DNA of 64,000 bases from NCBI RefSeq assembly GCF_004349105.1, contig NZ_SMLB01000013.1, positions 62,001-126,000 on the forward strand. Direction: 5' to 3'. The stretch is from Jiangella aurantiaca (lineage in GTDB: Bacteria > Actinomycetota > Actinomycetes > Jiangellales > Jiangellaceae). This document shows, in pieces, positions 9,769 to 20,932 of the stretch. The notes beneath the pieces are model-generated. The model was not told the origin of the DNA. It saw only the letters and a list, made by a program, of their open reading frames with translations, and did not search any database. Every line of letters starts with the position of its first letter. The stretch's first letter is position 1. The translations under genes were made by a program, and so were the position numbers.

Positions 9769-10359
9769 TCAGCGGTTGGCGCCCTCGAGGGTGCCGCTCA
9801 CCGGGCCGGACGGGTCGAGCACGGTGCAGACGAGCTCGCGGTCGCCCTGCGCCCACGACTCCTCGGTCGGCTCCAGCCACTGGATCTCGAGGACCGACTC
9901 GTTGTAGGGCATGCCGACGAAGGTCTCGAACTCGCTGACGCAGTCGGACTCGACCTGCGTCTGGAACGCCTCGGAGCCCGGGAAGTCGCCGTCCGGGACC
10001 TCGAAGACCGCGAACACCTCCTGGTCGTGCTCCTCCTCACACGGGATGACGGTGAGCTCGCTGACCTGCTCCTCCGCGTTGAAGTTGCTGATGCAGTCGC
10101 CCAGGCCGACGTCGAAGACGTCCTGGGTGTCGCCCTCTGGAGCCTCGGTCTCGTCCTCGGCCGGGGTCTCCTCGGCGGGGGTCTCGTCCTCGGCCGGGGT
10201 CTCCTCGGCGGGGGTCTCGCCCGACTGGGAGTCGGTGGTGGCAGTCGAGTCGCCGCCGGCGTTGTCGTCCGACGAGTCGTCGCCACACGCGCTCAGGCTG
10301 AGCGCGGCGACGGCGGCCAGCGCCGCGACAGCAGTACGAATCGTGATCCGCACGATCAT
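9769..10359 (-). CDS. Septum-formation-like lipoprotein (paralog 1)
   Basis: A 196-residue exported lipoprotein. The ATG at 10359 follows AAGGAGAC and precedes a signal peptide ending in the lipobox LSAC (SLSACGDD). After an acidic linker with two 11-residue Thr-Pro-Ala-Glu repeats, residues about 85–190 carry the Septum_form-type domain ([14 protein letters not shown]…[16 protein letters not shown]…GDRELVCTV), with four conserved Cys likely forming two disulfides. The role is unknown; it is anchored outside the membrane. It converges on the ABC exporter, 17 bp away. The next gene upstream on the same strand is a paralog. Confidence 0.82.
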   Translation of the reverse strand: MIVRITIRTAVAALAAVAALSLSACGDDSSDDNAGGDSTATTDSQSGETPAEETPAEDETPAEETPAEDETEAPEGDTQDVFDVGLGDCISNFNAEEQVSELTVIPCEEEHDQEVFAVFEVPDGDFPGSEAFQTQVESDCVSEFETFVGMPYNESVLEIQWLEPTEESWAQGDRELVCTVLDPSGPVSGTLEGANR

Positions 10360-10453
10360 TGTCTCCTTCAGGTTGAACACGCCGATGGCACGGCGTCTTG
10401 CGTCCGCCGCCCGCTCGGACGGACGGCGGGGTCCAATGGGGTGTCCACGAGGC

Positions 10454-10942
10454 TCAGCGGTTCGCGCCTTGCAGCGAACCGGTCACCGGGCCGGCGGGGT
10501 CGTTGACGAGGCAGACCAGTTCGCGGTCGCCCTGATCCCACGACTCGGCGGTGGGCTGCAGCCAGGTGAAGTCGAGCGCGGACTCCGCGTAGGGGAGCCC
10601 GACGTAGGCCTCGAACTCGGCGGTGCAGACCTCCTCGGCCTGGGCGCGGAGGTCGTCGTCGCTGGGGAGCTCGCCGTCAGGGATCTGCGCGGTCGCGTAG
10701 ATCTCCTGGGCGTGCTCCTGGTCGCACGGGACGACCGAGACGCCGGTGACCTGCTCGGAGTCGCCGAAGTCACCCAGGCAGTCGCCGAGCCGCACGTCGA
10801 ACACGTCGGCGCCGGCGGACTCGGTGACGTTGCCCGACGCGTCGCGGCGCGGTTCGTCGCCGTCGTCCGAGCAGCCGGCCAGCAGCAGGACCGCGGCCAC
10901 AGCGGCCGACGCCGCCGCGGCGACGCGGGGCGTGCGTGCCAC
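10454..10942 (-). CDS. Septum-formation-like lipoprotein (paralog 2)
   Basis: A 162-residue lipoprotein with signal peptide and lipobox (LLAGC). Its globular part matches paralog 1 almost block for block: [41 protein letters not shown] and the same GANR end. It lacks the repeat linker of paralog 1. A local duplication is the simplest explanation; the 94-bp spacing would allow co-transcription. It is divergent from hisI and interrupts the usual continuity of the his/trp genes. Confidence 0.82.
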   Translation of the reverse strand: MARTPRVAAAASAAVAAVLLLAGCSDDGDEPRRDASGNVTESAGADVFDVRLGDCLGDFGDSEQVTGVSVVPCDQEHAQEIYATAQIPDGELPSDDDLRAQAEEVCTAEFEAYVGLPYAESALDFTWLQPTAESWDQGDRELVCLVNDPAGPVTGSLQGANR

Positions 10943-11084
10943 GAGAATGCTCCTTCGTCAAGGGTCGGGTGCCCGGTCGTACCCAACCATGGCACCTTAG
11001 TCGGTCATCGTCTCGTCCACGATGCGATACCCGAGATCGGGATGCGCGTCGCCCGCCGTGGGCGCCGTCGGCGACAATGGGGGA

Positions 11085-11444
11085 ATGCCCGGTCTCGACC
11101 CCACCGTAGCCGCCCGGCTCACCCTCACGCCCGACGGCCTGCTACCCGCGGTCGTCCAGCAGCACGACACCGGCGAGGTGCTCATGCTCGCGTGGATGAA
11201 CGCCGAGGCGCTGCACCGCACGCTCACGACCGGCCGGGCCACGTACTGGAGCCGCAGCCGGTCGGAGTACTGGGTGAAGGGCGAGACGTCCGGGAACCGG
11301 CAGTGGGTGCGCGAGGTACGCCTCGACTGCGACGGCGACACCCTGCTGCTCAAGGTCGACCAGGAGGGCCCGGCCTGTCACACCGGCACCCGCACCTGCT
11401 TCGACGACGGCCTGCTCGACGCCGTCACCGGGACGGCCGCATGA
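11085..11444 (+). CDS. hisI: Phosphoribosyl-AMP cyclohydrolase
   Basis: Opens the adenine ring of PR-AMP in histidine synthesis. The 119-residue product has the Mg site DCDGD and the zinc-binding Cys motif [12 protein letters not shown] start it at the ATG at 11085; an in-frame upstream start at 11022 would add an unconserved 21-residue stretch. GACAAT lies exactly 6 bp before the ATG, which suggests a leaderless message. The stop overlaps the trpE start (ATGA), coupling a His enzyme to the first Trp enzyme, as in Streptomyces. Confidence 0.93.
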   Translation: MPGLDPTVAARLTLTPDGLLPAVVQQHDTGEVLMLAWMNAEALHRTLTTGRATYWSRSRSEYWVKGETSGNRQWVREVRLDCDGDTLLLKVDQEGPACHTGTRTCFDDGLLDAVTGTAA

Positions 11445-12976
11445 CCACCACGGCCCTGGACGTCACTCCAGATCTCGAGACCTTCCGGGTGCTCGCCAAG
11501 GAGCACCGCGTCATCCCCGTCGTCCGGCGGCTGCTGGCCGACGGCGAGACCCCGGTCGGCGTGTACCGCAAGCTGGCCGCCGACCGGCCCGGCACGTTCC
11601 TGCTGGAGTCGGCCGAGCACGGCGGCGTGTGGTCGCGCTACTCCTTCGTCGGCGCGCGGTCGGCCGCGGTGCTCAGCGAGCGCGACGGCGAGGCCGTCTG
11701 GCACGGCAACCCGCCGGTGGGGCTGCCGTCCGGCGGCGACCCGTGGGCGGCGCTGCGCGGCACGTTGCGGGCGCTGAAGAGCAAGCGGCTGCCGGGGCTG
11801 CCGCCGCTGACCGGCGGGCTGGTCGGCTTCGTCTCCTACGACGCCGTCCGCCGGCTGGAGCGGCTGCCGTCTACGACGGTCGACGACCTGCGGCTGCCCG
11901 ACCTCGCGTTCCTGTTTGCCACCGACGTCGCCGTCCTCGACCACGACGACGGCACGATCCTGCTGGTCGCCAACGCCGTCAACTGGGACGACAGCGACGA
12001 GCGAGTCGACCAGGCGTGGGCCGATGCCGTCGGGCGGCTGGACCGCATGACCGCCGAGCTGGCCCGGCCCACGCCGTCGTCGGTGGCCTCCTATGACCCG
12101 GGCACACCGCCGCGGCACGACAGCCGCACCGAGAAGGGCGACTTCCTCGCCGCGGTCGAGCGGGCCAAGGAGGAGATCCGGGCCGGCGAGGCGTTCCAGA
12201 TCGTGCTCTCGCAGCGCTTCCAGACCCCGACGACGGCCGACGCGCTGGACGTCTACCGGGTGCTGCGCCGCGACAACCCGAGCCCGTACATGTACCTTGT
12301 CCGGCTGCCCGGTCCCGCCGGCGACGGCGACGGCGCCTACTCCATCGTCGGGTCCAGCCCCGAGGCGCTGGTCAAGGTCAACGGCGACCGCGTCATGACG
12401 CACCCGATCGCCGGCACCCGGTGGCGCGGCGAGACGCCCGAGGCCGACGCCGCGCTGGCCGAGGAGCTGCTCGCCGACCCCAAGGAGCGGGCCGAGCACC
12501 TCATGCTGGTCGACCTCTCCCGCAACGACCTCGGCAGGGTCTGCGCGCCCGGCACCGTCGACGTGGTCGACTTCATGACGGTGCGCCGCTACAGCCACGT
12601 CATGCACATCGAGTCGACGGTGGTCGGGCGGCTGCGCGACGACCAGGAGGCGCTCGACGTGCTGGCCGCGTGCTTCCCGGCCGGCACGCTGTCCGGCGCG
12701 CCGAAGGTGCGGGCCATGGAGATCATCGACGACCTCGAGCCGGTCCGCCGCGGCGTGTACGGCGGCGTCGTCGGCTACCTCGACTTCGCCGGTGACCTCG
12801 ACGTCGCCATCGCCATCCGCACCGCGCTGGTCCGCGACGGCGTCGGCTACGTGCAGGCCGGCGCCGGCATCGTCGCCGACTCCGATCCCGAGGCGGAGTG
12901 GACGGAATCGCGGAACAAGGCCGCGGCGGCGCTGCGGGCCATCGCCGTCGCCGAGACGATGCGGCCGGTGGAATGA
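11441..12976 (+). CDS. trpE: Anthranilate synthase component I
   Basis: A 511-residue chorismate-utilising enzyme that makes anthranilate with the glutaminase TrpG (not in this window). The catalytic core carries [35 protein letters not shown] and the C-terminal GGVVGYLDF and [12 protein letters not shown] blocks. The N-terminal LLES(A/E)…RYSF segment typical of Trp feedback inhibition is present ([18 protein letters not shown]). Start and stop overlap neighbours by 4 bp on both sides. No Trp-codon leader is present, and none is expected inside this overlap. Confidence 0.95.
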   Translation: MTTTALDVTPDLETFRVLAKEHRVIPVVRRLLADGETPVGVYRKLAADRPGTFLLESAEHGGVWSRYSFVGARSAAVLSERDGEAVWHGNPPVGLPSGGDPWAALRGTLRALKSKRLPGLPPLTGGLVGFVSYDAVRRLERLPSTTVDDLRLPDLAFLFATDVAVLDHDDGTILLVANAVNWDDSDERVDQAWADAVGRLDRMTAELARPTPSSVASYDPGTPPRHDSRTEKGDFLAAVERAKEEIRAGEAFQIVLSQRFQTPTTADALDVYRVLRRDNPSPYMYLVRLPGPAGDGDGAYSIVGSSPEALVKVNGDRVMTHPIAGTRWRGETPEADAALAEELLADPKERAEHLMLVDLSRNDLGRVCAPGTVDVVDFMTVRRYSHVMHIESTVVGRLRDDQEALDVLAACFPAGTLSGAPKVRAMEIIDDLEPVRRGVYGGVVGYLDFAGDLDVAIAIRTALVRDGVGYVQAGAGIVADSDPEAEWTESRNKAAAALRAIAVAETMRPVE

Positions 12977-13563
12977 CACCGCCGGTCCGCCGCGAGTACG
13001 TCGGCGCGCTGCTCCTGCTGGCCGCCGGTGGCGTGCTCGGGCTGGTGGCGGCGTCCCGGACGTGGGGGACCGCCGAGCAGTCGTCGGCACTCTCCGTGAC
13101 GTCGACGACGGTGTCCGGGTCCGACCTGCTGCCGCTCGCCCCGGCCGTCGCGCTGGTGGCGCTGGCGGCGGTGGTGGCGATCCCGGCGGTCCGGCGGCTC
13201 GGCCGGCGCGTCGTCGGGGGCGTCCTGGCCGTGCTGGGCCTGGTGCAGGCGCTGATGGCCGCGCTGGCGCTGGCGGACCTCAGGGGGCGGGTGTCGGACT
13301 GGCTGACCACGGGTCCTGAGGCCACCGGCCCGGTCGACTCGGTGTCCACCTCACCCGCGTGGGCGGTTGCCGTCGTCGTCGCGGGCCTGCTGGTCGCCGC
13401 GGCCGGCCTCCTGGTCGCCGTGCGCGGGCCGTCGTGGCCGGCCATGGGCGCGCGGTACGAGCGGTCCGGCGGCCGGGCGCCGCGCCGCACCGCGAGCAAG
13501 CCGGCCGAGGGCAACCGCGCCGCCTGGGACGCCCTCGACCGCGGCGACGACCCGACGACCTGA
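12973..13563 (+). CDS. Trp-region conserved membrane protein (TIGR02234-like)
   Basis: A 196-residue protein with about four hydrophobic helices (near residues 12–30, 60–80, 86–108 and 140–160) and a charged C-terminal tail. Membrane proteins of this type lie between trpE and trpC in many actinobacteria (Trp_oprn_chp family). The W..AEQ segment after helix 1 fits. The function is unknown; the tight coupling to trpE (ATGA overlap) suggests a role tied to tryptophan or chorismate, by association only. Confidence 0.85.
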   Translation: MTPPVRREYVGALLLLAAGGVLGLVAASRTWGTAEQSSALSVTSTTVSGSDLLPLAPAVALVALAAVVAIPAVRRLGRRVVGGVLAVLGLVQALMAALALADLRGRVSDWLTTGPEATGPVDSVSTSPAWAVAVVVAGLLVAAAGLLVAVRGPSWPAMGARYERSGGRAPRRTASKPAEGNRAAWDALDRGDDPTT

Positions 13564-13683
13564 GCCGGTCGCTGCCCGCCGCTCACCGGTCCGGGCGAGT
13601 ACGGAGGTCGGCCGACGAGCCACGGCGGTCATCGGGCACAATGTCGGTAAGGCCGCCATGACGACAGGGAGACGTGACACACG

Positions 13684-13932
13684 ATGGCGCACAACGAGCA
13701 CGGCCACACCGCGGCCGCCTGGACCACGGTCATCCTGATCCTGGCCGGCTTCATGGTCGGCGCCGTCGCCGTCATCCTGCTCAACTGGCCGCTGTTCTGG
13801 ATCGGCGGCGTCGGCCTGGTCGTGGTCGGCGGCATCGTCGGCAAGATCATGCAGATGATGGGCCTCGGGCAGCGCGACACGCAGGCCGGCCCTCGGCAGC
13901 CCGCCGCGACGGGCGAGGACCGCATCGGGTAG
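13684..13932 (+). CDS. Small two-helix membrane protein (HGxxPAAW-type)
   Basis: An 82-residue protein starting MAHNEHGHTAAAWT, which resembles the HGxxPAAW family, followed by two hydrophobic helices (about 15–37 and 39–58) and a polar tail. Such proteins accompany the Trp-region membrane protein in actinobacteria. GGGAGA lies 14 bp before the ATG. Function unknown. The 120-bp gap before it holds a CACAAT at 13636 as a possible −10. Confidence 0.8.
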   Translation: MAHNEHGHTAAAWTTVILILAGFMVGAVAVILLNWPLFWIGGVGLVVVGGIVGKIMQMMGLGQRDTQAGPRQPAATGEDRIG

Positions 13933-13935
13933 GCC

Positions 13936-14286
13936 ATGCGACGCGCCGGCAGGACGACGTCGGACCGGACCCGCGCGGGCCCGCCGGTCGTCTCCGTCGC
14001 CGGTGTGACGCTGGACGTCGACCATCGCCGGGTGGCGACGCCGGGCGGGCGCGAGGTCGCGCTGACGCCGTTACAAGCCGCGCTGCTGGCCCATCTCATG
14101 TACCGGCCCGGCCGGGTCTGCACGCGCGAGGAGCTCATGTGCCAGGCGCTGGGCTACCCGGTCCCGGTCGGCAGCCGCACCGTGGACGTGCACGTGGCGA
14201 CGCTGCGCGGCAAGCTCGACGGCGCCCTGACGATCCGCTCGGTGCGCGGCGTCGGCTACGCCCTCGACCCCGTCCCGAAGGGATGA
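13936..14286 (+). CDS. Free-standing OmpR/PhoB-type winged-helix protein
   Basis: A 116-residue protein. Residues about 20–112 match the trans_reg_C winged helix: LDVDHRRV, LTPLQAALLAHLMYRPGRVCTREEL, RTVDVHVATLRGKL and IRSVRGVGYAL. There is no receiver domain before it; the first 18 residues are basic. It starts 3 bp after the upstream stop and precedes trpC. It is most likely a DNA-binding regulator, perhaps of the Trp genes; the target is inferred only from position. Confidence 0.82.
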   Translation: MRRAGRTTSDRTRAGPPVVSVAGVTLDVDHRRVATPGGREVALTPLQAALLAHLMYRPGRVCTREELMCQALGYPVPVGSRTVDVHVATLRGKLDGALTIRSVRGVGYALDPVPKG

Positions 14287-14403
14287 GCACATGGCCGTCG
14301 AGTCCCCTTCACCGGGGGTATGTCGAGAGCACCCTTCACTCGCCGTTACTCTGGACCAGCCGGGTCGACCGATTCGGCGGGGTGGCACCGGCGAGGGGCG
14401 GAG

Positions 14404-15219
14404 ATGAGCGTTCTCGAAGAGATCATCGACGGGGTGCGCGCCGACCTGGCCGAACGAGAGAGCCGGTGCCCTCTCGACCAGCTGAAAGAGATGGCGGCCA
14501 AGCAGCCGCCGGCCCGTGATCCGCTGCCGTTGCTCCGTTCGCCGGGTGTCTCGGTCATCGCAGAGGTGAAACGGTCGAGCCCGTCGCGCGGTTCCCTGGC
14601 CGAGATCGCCGACCCCGCCGCCCTCGCCGTCGACTACGAGTCTGGCGGCGCCGCGGCCATCAGCGTGCTCACCGAGCAGCGCCGGTTCGGCGGCACCCTC
14701 GACGACCTCAAGACCGTCCGGGCCGCGGTCGACGCGCCGGTGCTGCGCAAGGACTTCATCGTCACCAGCTACCAGCTGTGGGAGGCGCGCGCCTACGGCG
14801 CCGACCTCGCGCTGCTCATCGTCGCCGCGCTCGAGCAGATCGCGCTGGTGAGCCTGATCGAGCGGGCCGAGTCCATCGGGCTGACGCCGCTGGTCGAGGC
14901 GCACACCGCCGACGAGGTGGCGCGGGCGGCCGACGCCGGGGCGAAGCTCATCGGCATCAACGCGCGCAACCTCAAGACGCTCGACGTCGACACCACGACG
15001 TTCGAGCGGCTGGCGCCGAAGGTCCCGGACGGCATCGTGAAGATCGCCGAGTCCGGGGTGAAGTCCCCGCGCGACGTCATCGACCTCGCCCGGGCCGGAG
15101 CCGACGCCGTCCTGGTCGGCGAGACCCTGGTGACCGGCAAGGACCCCAGGGCCGCCGTCGCCGACCTCGTCGCCGCCGGCGCCCATCCCGCGCTCAACCG
15201 CGGCAGCCGCCAGGCCTGA
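14404..15219 (+). CDS. trpC: Indole-3-glycerol phosphate synthase
   Basis: A 271-residue beta/alpha barrel that converts CdRP to indole-glycerol phosphate. Signature blocks: [29 protein letters not shown] and IAESGVKS. The ATG at 14404 directly follows GAGGGGCGGAG; an earlier in-frame start at 14320 would add unconserved residues. The 117-bp gap from the winged-helix gene implies its own promoter, but I see no clear hexamers and no run of Trp codons. Confidence 0.95.
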   Translation: MSVLEEIIDGVRADLAERESRCPLDQLKEMAAKQPPARDPLPLLRSPGVSVIAEVKRSSPSRGSLAEIADPAALAVDYESGGAAAISVLTEQRRFGGTLDDLKTVRAAVDAPVLRKDFIVTSYQLWEARAYGADLALLIVAALEQIALVSLIERAESIGLTPLVEAHTADEVARAADAGAKLIGINARNLKTLDVDTTTFERLAPKVPDGIVKIAESGVKSPRDVIDLARAGADAVLVGETLVTGKDPRAAVADLVAAGAHPALNRGSRQA

Positions 15220-15244
15220 ACCCGGGCGGGAAAACCGAACGCGA

Positions 15245-15275
15245 TTGCGGTGCCCTCGGCCCGCTGCGATACCGT
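15245..15275 (+). promoter_or_regulatory. Possible promoter of trpB–trpA
   Basis: TTGCGG (15245) is followed after 17 bp by GATACC, or after 19 bp by TACCGT, in the 128-bp trpC–trpB gap. A T-box or Trp leader peptide was looked for here and not found. Confidence 0.35.
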
Positions 15276-15347
15276 CACGGATGACGGCGCATGCTGCGCT
15301 CCCGTCACCTGTCAGCCATCTCTGCCACGCATCGAGGAGCTACTCGG

Positions 15348-16594
<1,247 letters not shown>

Positions 16595-16598
<4 letters not shown>

Positions 16599-17389
16599 CG
16601 ACGTCGGTCGCGTTCGAGAAGGCGCGGGCCGAGGGCCGCGCCGCGCTGGTCGGCTACCTGCCCGCCGGTTACCCCAGCGTCGACGAATCCATCGCGGCGC
16701 TGCGGGCCATGATCGACGCCGGCGTCGACATCGTCGAGGTCGGGCTGCCCTACAGCGACCCGCTCATCGACGGGCCGGTCATCCAGACCGCGGTCGACGC
16801 CGCGCTGCGGGCCGGCACCACGACGACCGACGTGCTGCGCGTCGTCGAGGCGGTGGCCGCCACCGGCGCGCCCGCCGTCGTCATGTCGTACTGGAACCCG
16901 CTGGACCGCTACGGGGCACGGGCGTTCGCCCGCGACCTCGCCGCGGCCGGCGGGTCCGGCGTCATCACGCCCGACCTCACGCCCGACGCCGACGACTCCT
17001 GGGTCCCGGCGGCCCGCGAGCACGGCCTCGACACCGTCTTCCTGGTCGCGCCGTCGTCCACCGACGAACGCATCGCCATGACGACGGCCGCCTGCCGCGG
17101 CTTCGTCTACGCGACCTCCGTCATGGGCGTCACGGGCACCCGCGAGCAGGTCGGCGACGCCGCGGCCGGGCTGGTCGAGCGGACCCGCGCGACGACGGAG
17201 CTGCCGGTCGCCGTCGGGCTGGGCGTCTCCAACGCCGTCCAGGCCACCGAGATCGCCGCGTTCGCCGACGGCGTCGTCGTCGGGTCCGCGTTCGTCCGCC
17301 GGCTGCTCGACGCCGCCGACCCCGCCGCCGGGGTCGCCTCCGTCGCCGCGCTGGCCGCCGACCTCGCCGGGGGAGTGCGCGAGCGCTGA
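16595..17389 (+). CDS. trpA: Tryptophan synthase alpha chain
   Basis: Cleaves indole-glycerol phosphate and passes indole to TrpB. The 264-residue barrel carries the catalytic Glu and Asp in [15 protein letters not shown], the loop-6 region [10 protein letters not shown] and the phosphate site VGLGVS. The start overlaps trpB by 4 bp; the stop shares its last base with the next ATG. Normal length. Confidence 0.95.
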
Positions 17390-18171
17390 TGGCCAGCAAG
17401 CGGGACCACGACAATCGGCCGCCGGCCCGAGGCTCTAAGAGACAAGCAGCTCGGCTGAGGGCCGAGGCGATGCGCAAGGAGGCGGAGGCCCGGGCGCTGG
17501 CCGAGCGTCGCCGCGAGCGGTTCCTGCGGGCCGGCATCTCCGCCGGCATCCTGGTCGTCGTCGCGGTCATCGCGATCGTGCTGGTCAACCGGTCGTCGGA
17601 CGGTCCCGAGGGCACCGGCGCCATCCCGTCGGGCACCGTCGACGGCGGCACCGGCGTCGCGGTCGGCGAGGCGGAGGCGCCGGTGACGATCGACTACTGG
17701 TTCGACTTCCAGTGCCCGTTCTGCGGCGAGTTCGAGGCCGAGAACGGGCCGGTCCTCGAGGAGCTGACCGCCGCCGGCACGGCCCGGGTCGTCTACCACC
17801 CGGCGGCGTTCCTCGGCGAGGAGTCCGACCGCGCCAGCAACGCGTTCGGCTGCGCCATCGACGCCGGCCGTCCGGTCGAGTACCTCACGGAGCTGTTCGC
17901 GAACCAGCCAGAGGAGCGCACCGGCGGCTACACGACGGACGACCTGCTGGCGGCGGGCGAGGCGGCCGGCCTCGACGACGCCGTCTTCGAGTCGTGCGTC
18001 CGCGACGGCACCTACGCTGACTGGGGCCGGCACGTCCTCGACGTTTTCCGCGACGAAGGCCTCGAGGCGACACCGTCGGTGCTGCTGAACGGCGAGCCGC
18101 TCGACAACCCGGCGGCGATGAGCTCGGACGAGTTCCGTGCCGCGGTCGACGCCGCCGTGACGACATCGTGA
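17389..18171 (+). CDS. Membrane-anchored DsbA-like thiol-disulfide protein (CPFC)
   Basis: A 260-residue protein. A basic, coiled N-terminal part (residues 1–47, rich in Arg/Ala/Glu) precedes one membrane helix (about 48–66), then an extracytoplasmic thioredoxin-fold domain. The active-site motif is CPFC in FDFQCPFCGEFE, and the cis-Pro loop is TPSVLLNG. It probably oxidises or isomerises exported proteins. It is translationally coupled to trpA. A paralog follows. Confidence 0.85.
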   Translation: MASKRDHDNRPPARGSKRQAARLRAEAMRKEAEARALAERRRERFLRAGISAGILVVVAVIAIVLVNRSSDGPEGTGAIPSGTVDGGTGVAVGEAEAPVTIDYWFDFQCPFCGEFEAENGPVLEELTAAGTARVVYHPAAFLGEESDRASNAFGCAIDAGRPVEYLTELFANQPEERTGGYTTDDLLAAGEAAGLDDAVFESCVRDGTYADWGRHVLDVFRDEGLEATPSVLLNGEPLDNPAAMSSDEFRAAVDAAVTTS

Positions 18172-18259
18172 TCGTATGAGCCGGAACTCACGTCATGGTC
18201 GATGAAGTTGTACCCTCGTCAATTCCCATGAACTCTCTCGTGTCGAAGGAAGCCCATCG

Positions 18260-19084
18260 ATGAGCAGCAAGAAGGCCGAGGCCCGCGAGCGCATCAAGGC
18301 GATGCGCGAGGAGCAGGCGCGCCAGGAGAAGCGGCGCGAGCGGATGATGCGCTACGGCGTGGCGGTGGCCGTCGTGGCCGCGGTCGCGATCATCGCGGTC
18401 GCCGTCGCGGCCAGCCGCGGTGGCAGCGATGGCCCGGTCGCGGTGCCCGACGCCGTCGGGTCCGGCAACGGCCAGGTCATCGAGGGTGACGGCGGGGGCA
18501 TCCTCGTCGGCGAGGCCGACGCACCGGTCACCATCGACTACTGGATGGACTTCCTCTGCCCGCACTGCGCGGAATTCGAGGCGGCCAACAGCACGGCCAT
18601 CCAGGAGCTGGTCGACTCCGGCCAGGCGAACATCGTCTACCACCCCCTCGACTTCACCGGCGCCGTCTACTCCCGCCGCGCGAACAACGCGTTCGCCTGC
18701 GCCGCGCAGGAGGGCCAGGCGGTGGAGTTCAAGAGCGCCGCGTTCGCGGCCAGCACCCAGTGGTCCACCAGCTCGCTGGTCGACCTCGGTGAGCAGGTCG
18801 GCATCGGCGGCGACTACGAGGGCTGCGTCCGCGACGACGAGTTCGAGGACTGGGCGGCCGCGGTGCCCGAGTCGGCGCGCGACCACGAGATCACCGGCAC
18901 GCCGACGGTGTTCGTCAACGGCGAGCTGCTCGACTCCACCCAGTGGACGCCCGAGGGCATCAACGCCGCCGTCGCGACCGTCGCCGCGGGCGGCAGCCTC
19001 GCCACCCCGGCGCCCGATGCCACCGGCACGGCTCCGGCGACGCCGCCCGCGGGCGAGACGCCGAACCCGTCCGCCACCCAGTGA
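18260..19084 (+). CDS. Membrane-anchored DsbA-like thiol-disulfide protein (CPHC)
   Basis: A 274-residue paralog of the preceding protein with the same layout: basic coiled N-terminus, membrane helix (about 34–52) and DsbA-like domain with CPHC in MDFLCPHCAEFE and cis-Pro TPTVFVNG. CPHC is the E. coli DsbA active site and is usually strongly oxidising. A Pro/Thr/Ala-rich tail of about 30 residues is added. GGAAG precedes the ATG by 8 bases. Tandem duplication before lgt is common in actinobacteria. Confidence 0.85.
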   Translation: MSSKKAEARERIKAMREEQARQEKRRERMMRYGVAVAVVAAVAIIAVAVAASRGGSDGPVAVPDAVGSGNGQVIEGDGGGILVGEADAPVTIDYWMDFLCPHCAEFEAANSTAIQELVDSGQANIVYHPLDFTGAVYSRRANNAFACAAQEGQAVEFKSAAFAASTQWSTSSLVDLGEQVGIGGDYEGCVRDDEFEDWAAAVPESARDHEITGTPTVFVNGELLDSTQWTPEGINAAVATVAAGGSLATPAPDATGTAPATPPAGETPNPSATQ

Positions 19085-19138
19085 CGTGAAGCACACCGCG
19101 ATGATGCCCCGGATCGACCCGTCCGGTACGGTTCGGCT

Positions 19139-20626
19139 GTGATCGCGACGCCGGCCGTGGTGCCCACCTCAATTCCCAGCCCGAGCAGCGGCTCGTGGGA
19201 CGTCTTCGGGTTCGAGCTGAGGGCGTACGCGCTGTGCATCATGGCCGGCATCGTGCTGGCGATCTGGCTCGGCAACCGGCGCTGGCTCGCCCGTGGCGGC
19301 GAGCCCGGCGTCGTCGCCGACGTCGCCGTGTGGGCGGTGCCGTTCGGCATCATCGGCGGCCGGCTCTACCACGTCATCACCGACAACCAGCTCTACTTCC
19401 GCGAGGGCCGCGACCCGTGGCAGGCGCTGCGCATCTGGGAGGGCGGCCTGGGCATCTGGGGCGCCATCGCCATGGGCGCCCTCGGCGTCTGGATCGCCTG
19501 CCGCCGCCGCGGCGTCCCGTTCGCGGCCATGGCCGACGCCCTGGCTCCCGGCATCCTGCTCGCCCAGGCCGTCGGCCGGTGGGGCAACTGGTTCAACCAG
19601 GAGCTGTTCGGCCGTCCGACCGACCTGCCGTGGGCCCTGGAGATCGACCCAGCCCACCGGCCGGAGGGCTACGCCGACGTGGCGACCTTCCACCCGACGT
19701 TCCTGTACGAGTCGCTGTGGGCGATCGGGCTGGCGTTGCTGCTGCTGTGGGCCGACAAGCGGTACACCATCGGCCACGGCCGGCTGTTCGCGCTGTACGT
19801 GGCGGGCTACACGCTGGGCCGCGGCTTCTGGGAGTACCTGCGCATCGACCCCGCCAACGAGGTCTTCGGCGTCCGGGTCAACCTCTGGGTGACCGGCCTG
19901 ATCTTCGTGGCGGCGCTCGGCTACTTCTTCTGGTCGCTCAAGCGCAACCCCGGGCGCGAGGAGCCCGAGACGCTGCGCGGCTTCTACGACCAGCCCGACC
20001 CGTTCGACGACAACGCCAAGGCCGAGGACGACACGCCCATCACCCTCCCCGACGACGAGCCGGAGGACGGGGAGAAGCAGCCGGCCGACGCCAAGCCCGC
20101 GGCCGGGGAGAGGCCCGCCGACGAGCCGAAGCCGGCCGACGGCGACAAGCCGGCCGACGCGGACGAGCCGGGGGACACGGCGAAGCCGCGGGACACGGAG
20201 AAGGTTCCGGCCAAGACCACTGCGGCTGCGGCGACGGCCGCGGGCGCGACGACCGCGAGCACGGCGGCCGCGAAGAAGACCACGGCGAAGTCGGCTGCCG
20301 CGAAGAAGGCGCCGGCCGCCAAGAAGACGGCGACCACGGCGAAGAAGGCGCCGGCGGCCAAGAAGGCGGCAACTATGGCGAAGGCCGCCGAGGCCGACGA
20401 CGCCGCCCCGGCGAAGTCGGCTGCAGCCAAGAAGGCGCCGGCCGCCAAGAAGGCCGCGACCACGGCGAAGAAGGCACCGGTGGCGAAGACCGCGGCCGCC
20501 GCGACGAGGAGCGCCGCCGCGAAGAAGGCGCCGGCGAAGAAGACGCCCGCGACGAAGGCCGCACCCGAAGCACCTACGGCAGCTCCGGCCGCCGAGTCGA
20601 CGAGCCCGCCCGCCACCGGCAGCTGA
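19139..20626 (+). CDS. lgt: Prolipoprotein diacylglyceryl transferase with Lys/Ala-rich tail
   Basis: Transfers diacylglycerol from phosphatidylglycerol to the lipobox Cys; it serves the lipoproteins encoded in this window. The membrane core (about residues 1–285) has the Lgt signature GRWGNWFNQELFG, the FGIIGGRLYH block and about seven helices. The remaining 210 residues are an extra cytoplasmic-side tail: first acidic and Pro-rich, then repeated KKAPAAKK-type blocks like histone H1 or HupS tails. Usual Lgt length is about 270–330. The GTG at 19139 lies 6 bp after TACGGT, suggesting a leaderless mRNA. Confidence 0.93.
   Translation: MIATPAVVPTSIPSPSSGSWDVFGFELRAYALCIMAGIVLAIWLGNRRWLARGGEPGVVADVAVWAVPFGIIGGRLYHVITDNQLYFREGRDPWQALRIWEGGLGIWGAIAMGALGVWIACRRRGVPFAAMADALAPGILLAQAVGRWGNWFNQELFGRPTDLPWALEIDPAHRPEGYADVATFHPTFLYESLWAIGLALLLLWADKRYTIGHGRLFALYVAGYTLGRGFWEYLRIDPANEVFGVRVNLWVTGLIFVAALGYFFWSLKRNPGREEPETLRGFYDQPDPFDDNAKAEDDTPITLPDDEPEDGEKQPADAKPAAGERPADEPKPADGDKPADADEPGDTAKPRDTEKVPAKTTAAAATAAGATTASTAAAKKTTAKSAAAKKAPAAKKTATTAKKAPAAKKAATMAKAAEADDAAPAKSAAAKKAPAAKKAATTAKKAPVAKTAAAATRSAAAKKAPAKKTPATKAAPEAPTAAPAAESTSPPATGS
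20254..20560 (+). repeat. Degenerate tandem repeats encoding the Lys/Ala-rich Lgt tail
   Basis: Repeated units reading GCCGCCAAGAAGGC with small changes encode the (A)AKKAPAAKKA pattern. This is low-complexity coding DNA that can vary in copy number between strains. Confidence 0.7.
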
Positions 20627-20643
20627 CGCGTGCGGACATCCCG

Positions 20644-20693
20644 TGATCATCCAGGATCCTCCACGCCATAGGGGGTGGAATCCTTGATGATCA
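20644..20693. terminator. Long imperfect inverted repeat after lgt
   Basis: The arms 20644–20664 and 20675–20693 pair over about 18 bp, beginning with TGATCATC. There is one mismatch and a 2-nt bulge, and the loop is 10 nt. It lies 18 bp after lgt and should act as a terminator; it may also be a copy of a dispersed palindromic repeat. Confidence 0.6.
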
Positions 20694-20932
20694 TGGAGGA
20701 ACCCACGTCAGCTCGTGCCGGTGGGGGTGCCGTGTTACGTCACGAAACGGCCACGAACCGCTTCCGCCACGCCGAGGTGGTGCCCTTCACAACTGCGAGG
20801 ACGTCAACGTACTTGTACGGTCCGACAGTCCGCTGACCTGACGATCTGCGGCGACGGCCGGTCCTCGGTGGAGAATCCGATGATCAACAGCGGGTTCGCC
20901 GCCGTGCTAGTCACCACCGTCGCCGATATCAT

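Noticed and set aside
14287-15347. Trp attenuator leader peptide before trpC or trpB
   Set aside because: No short ORF with consecutive TGG codons found in either gap.
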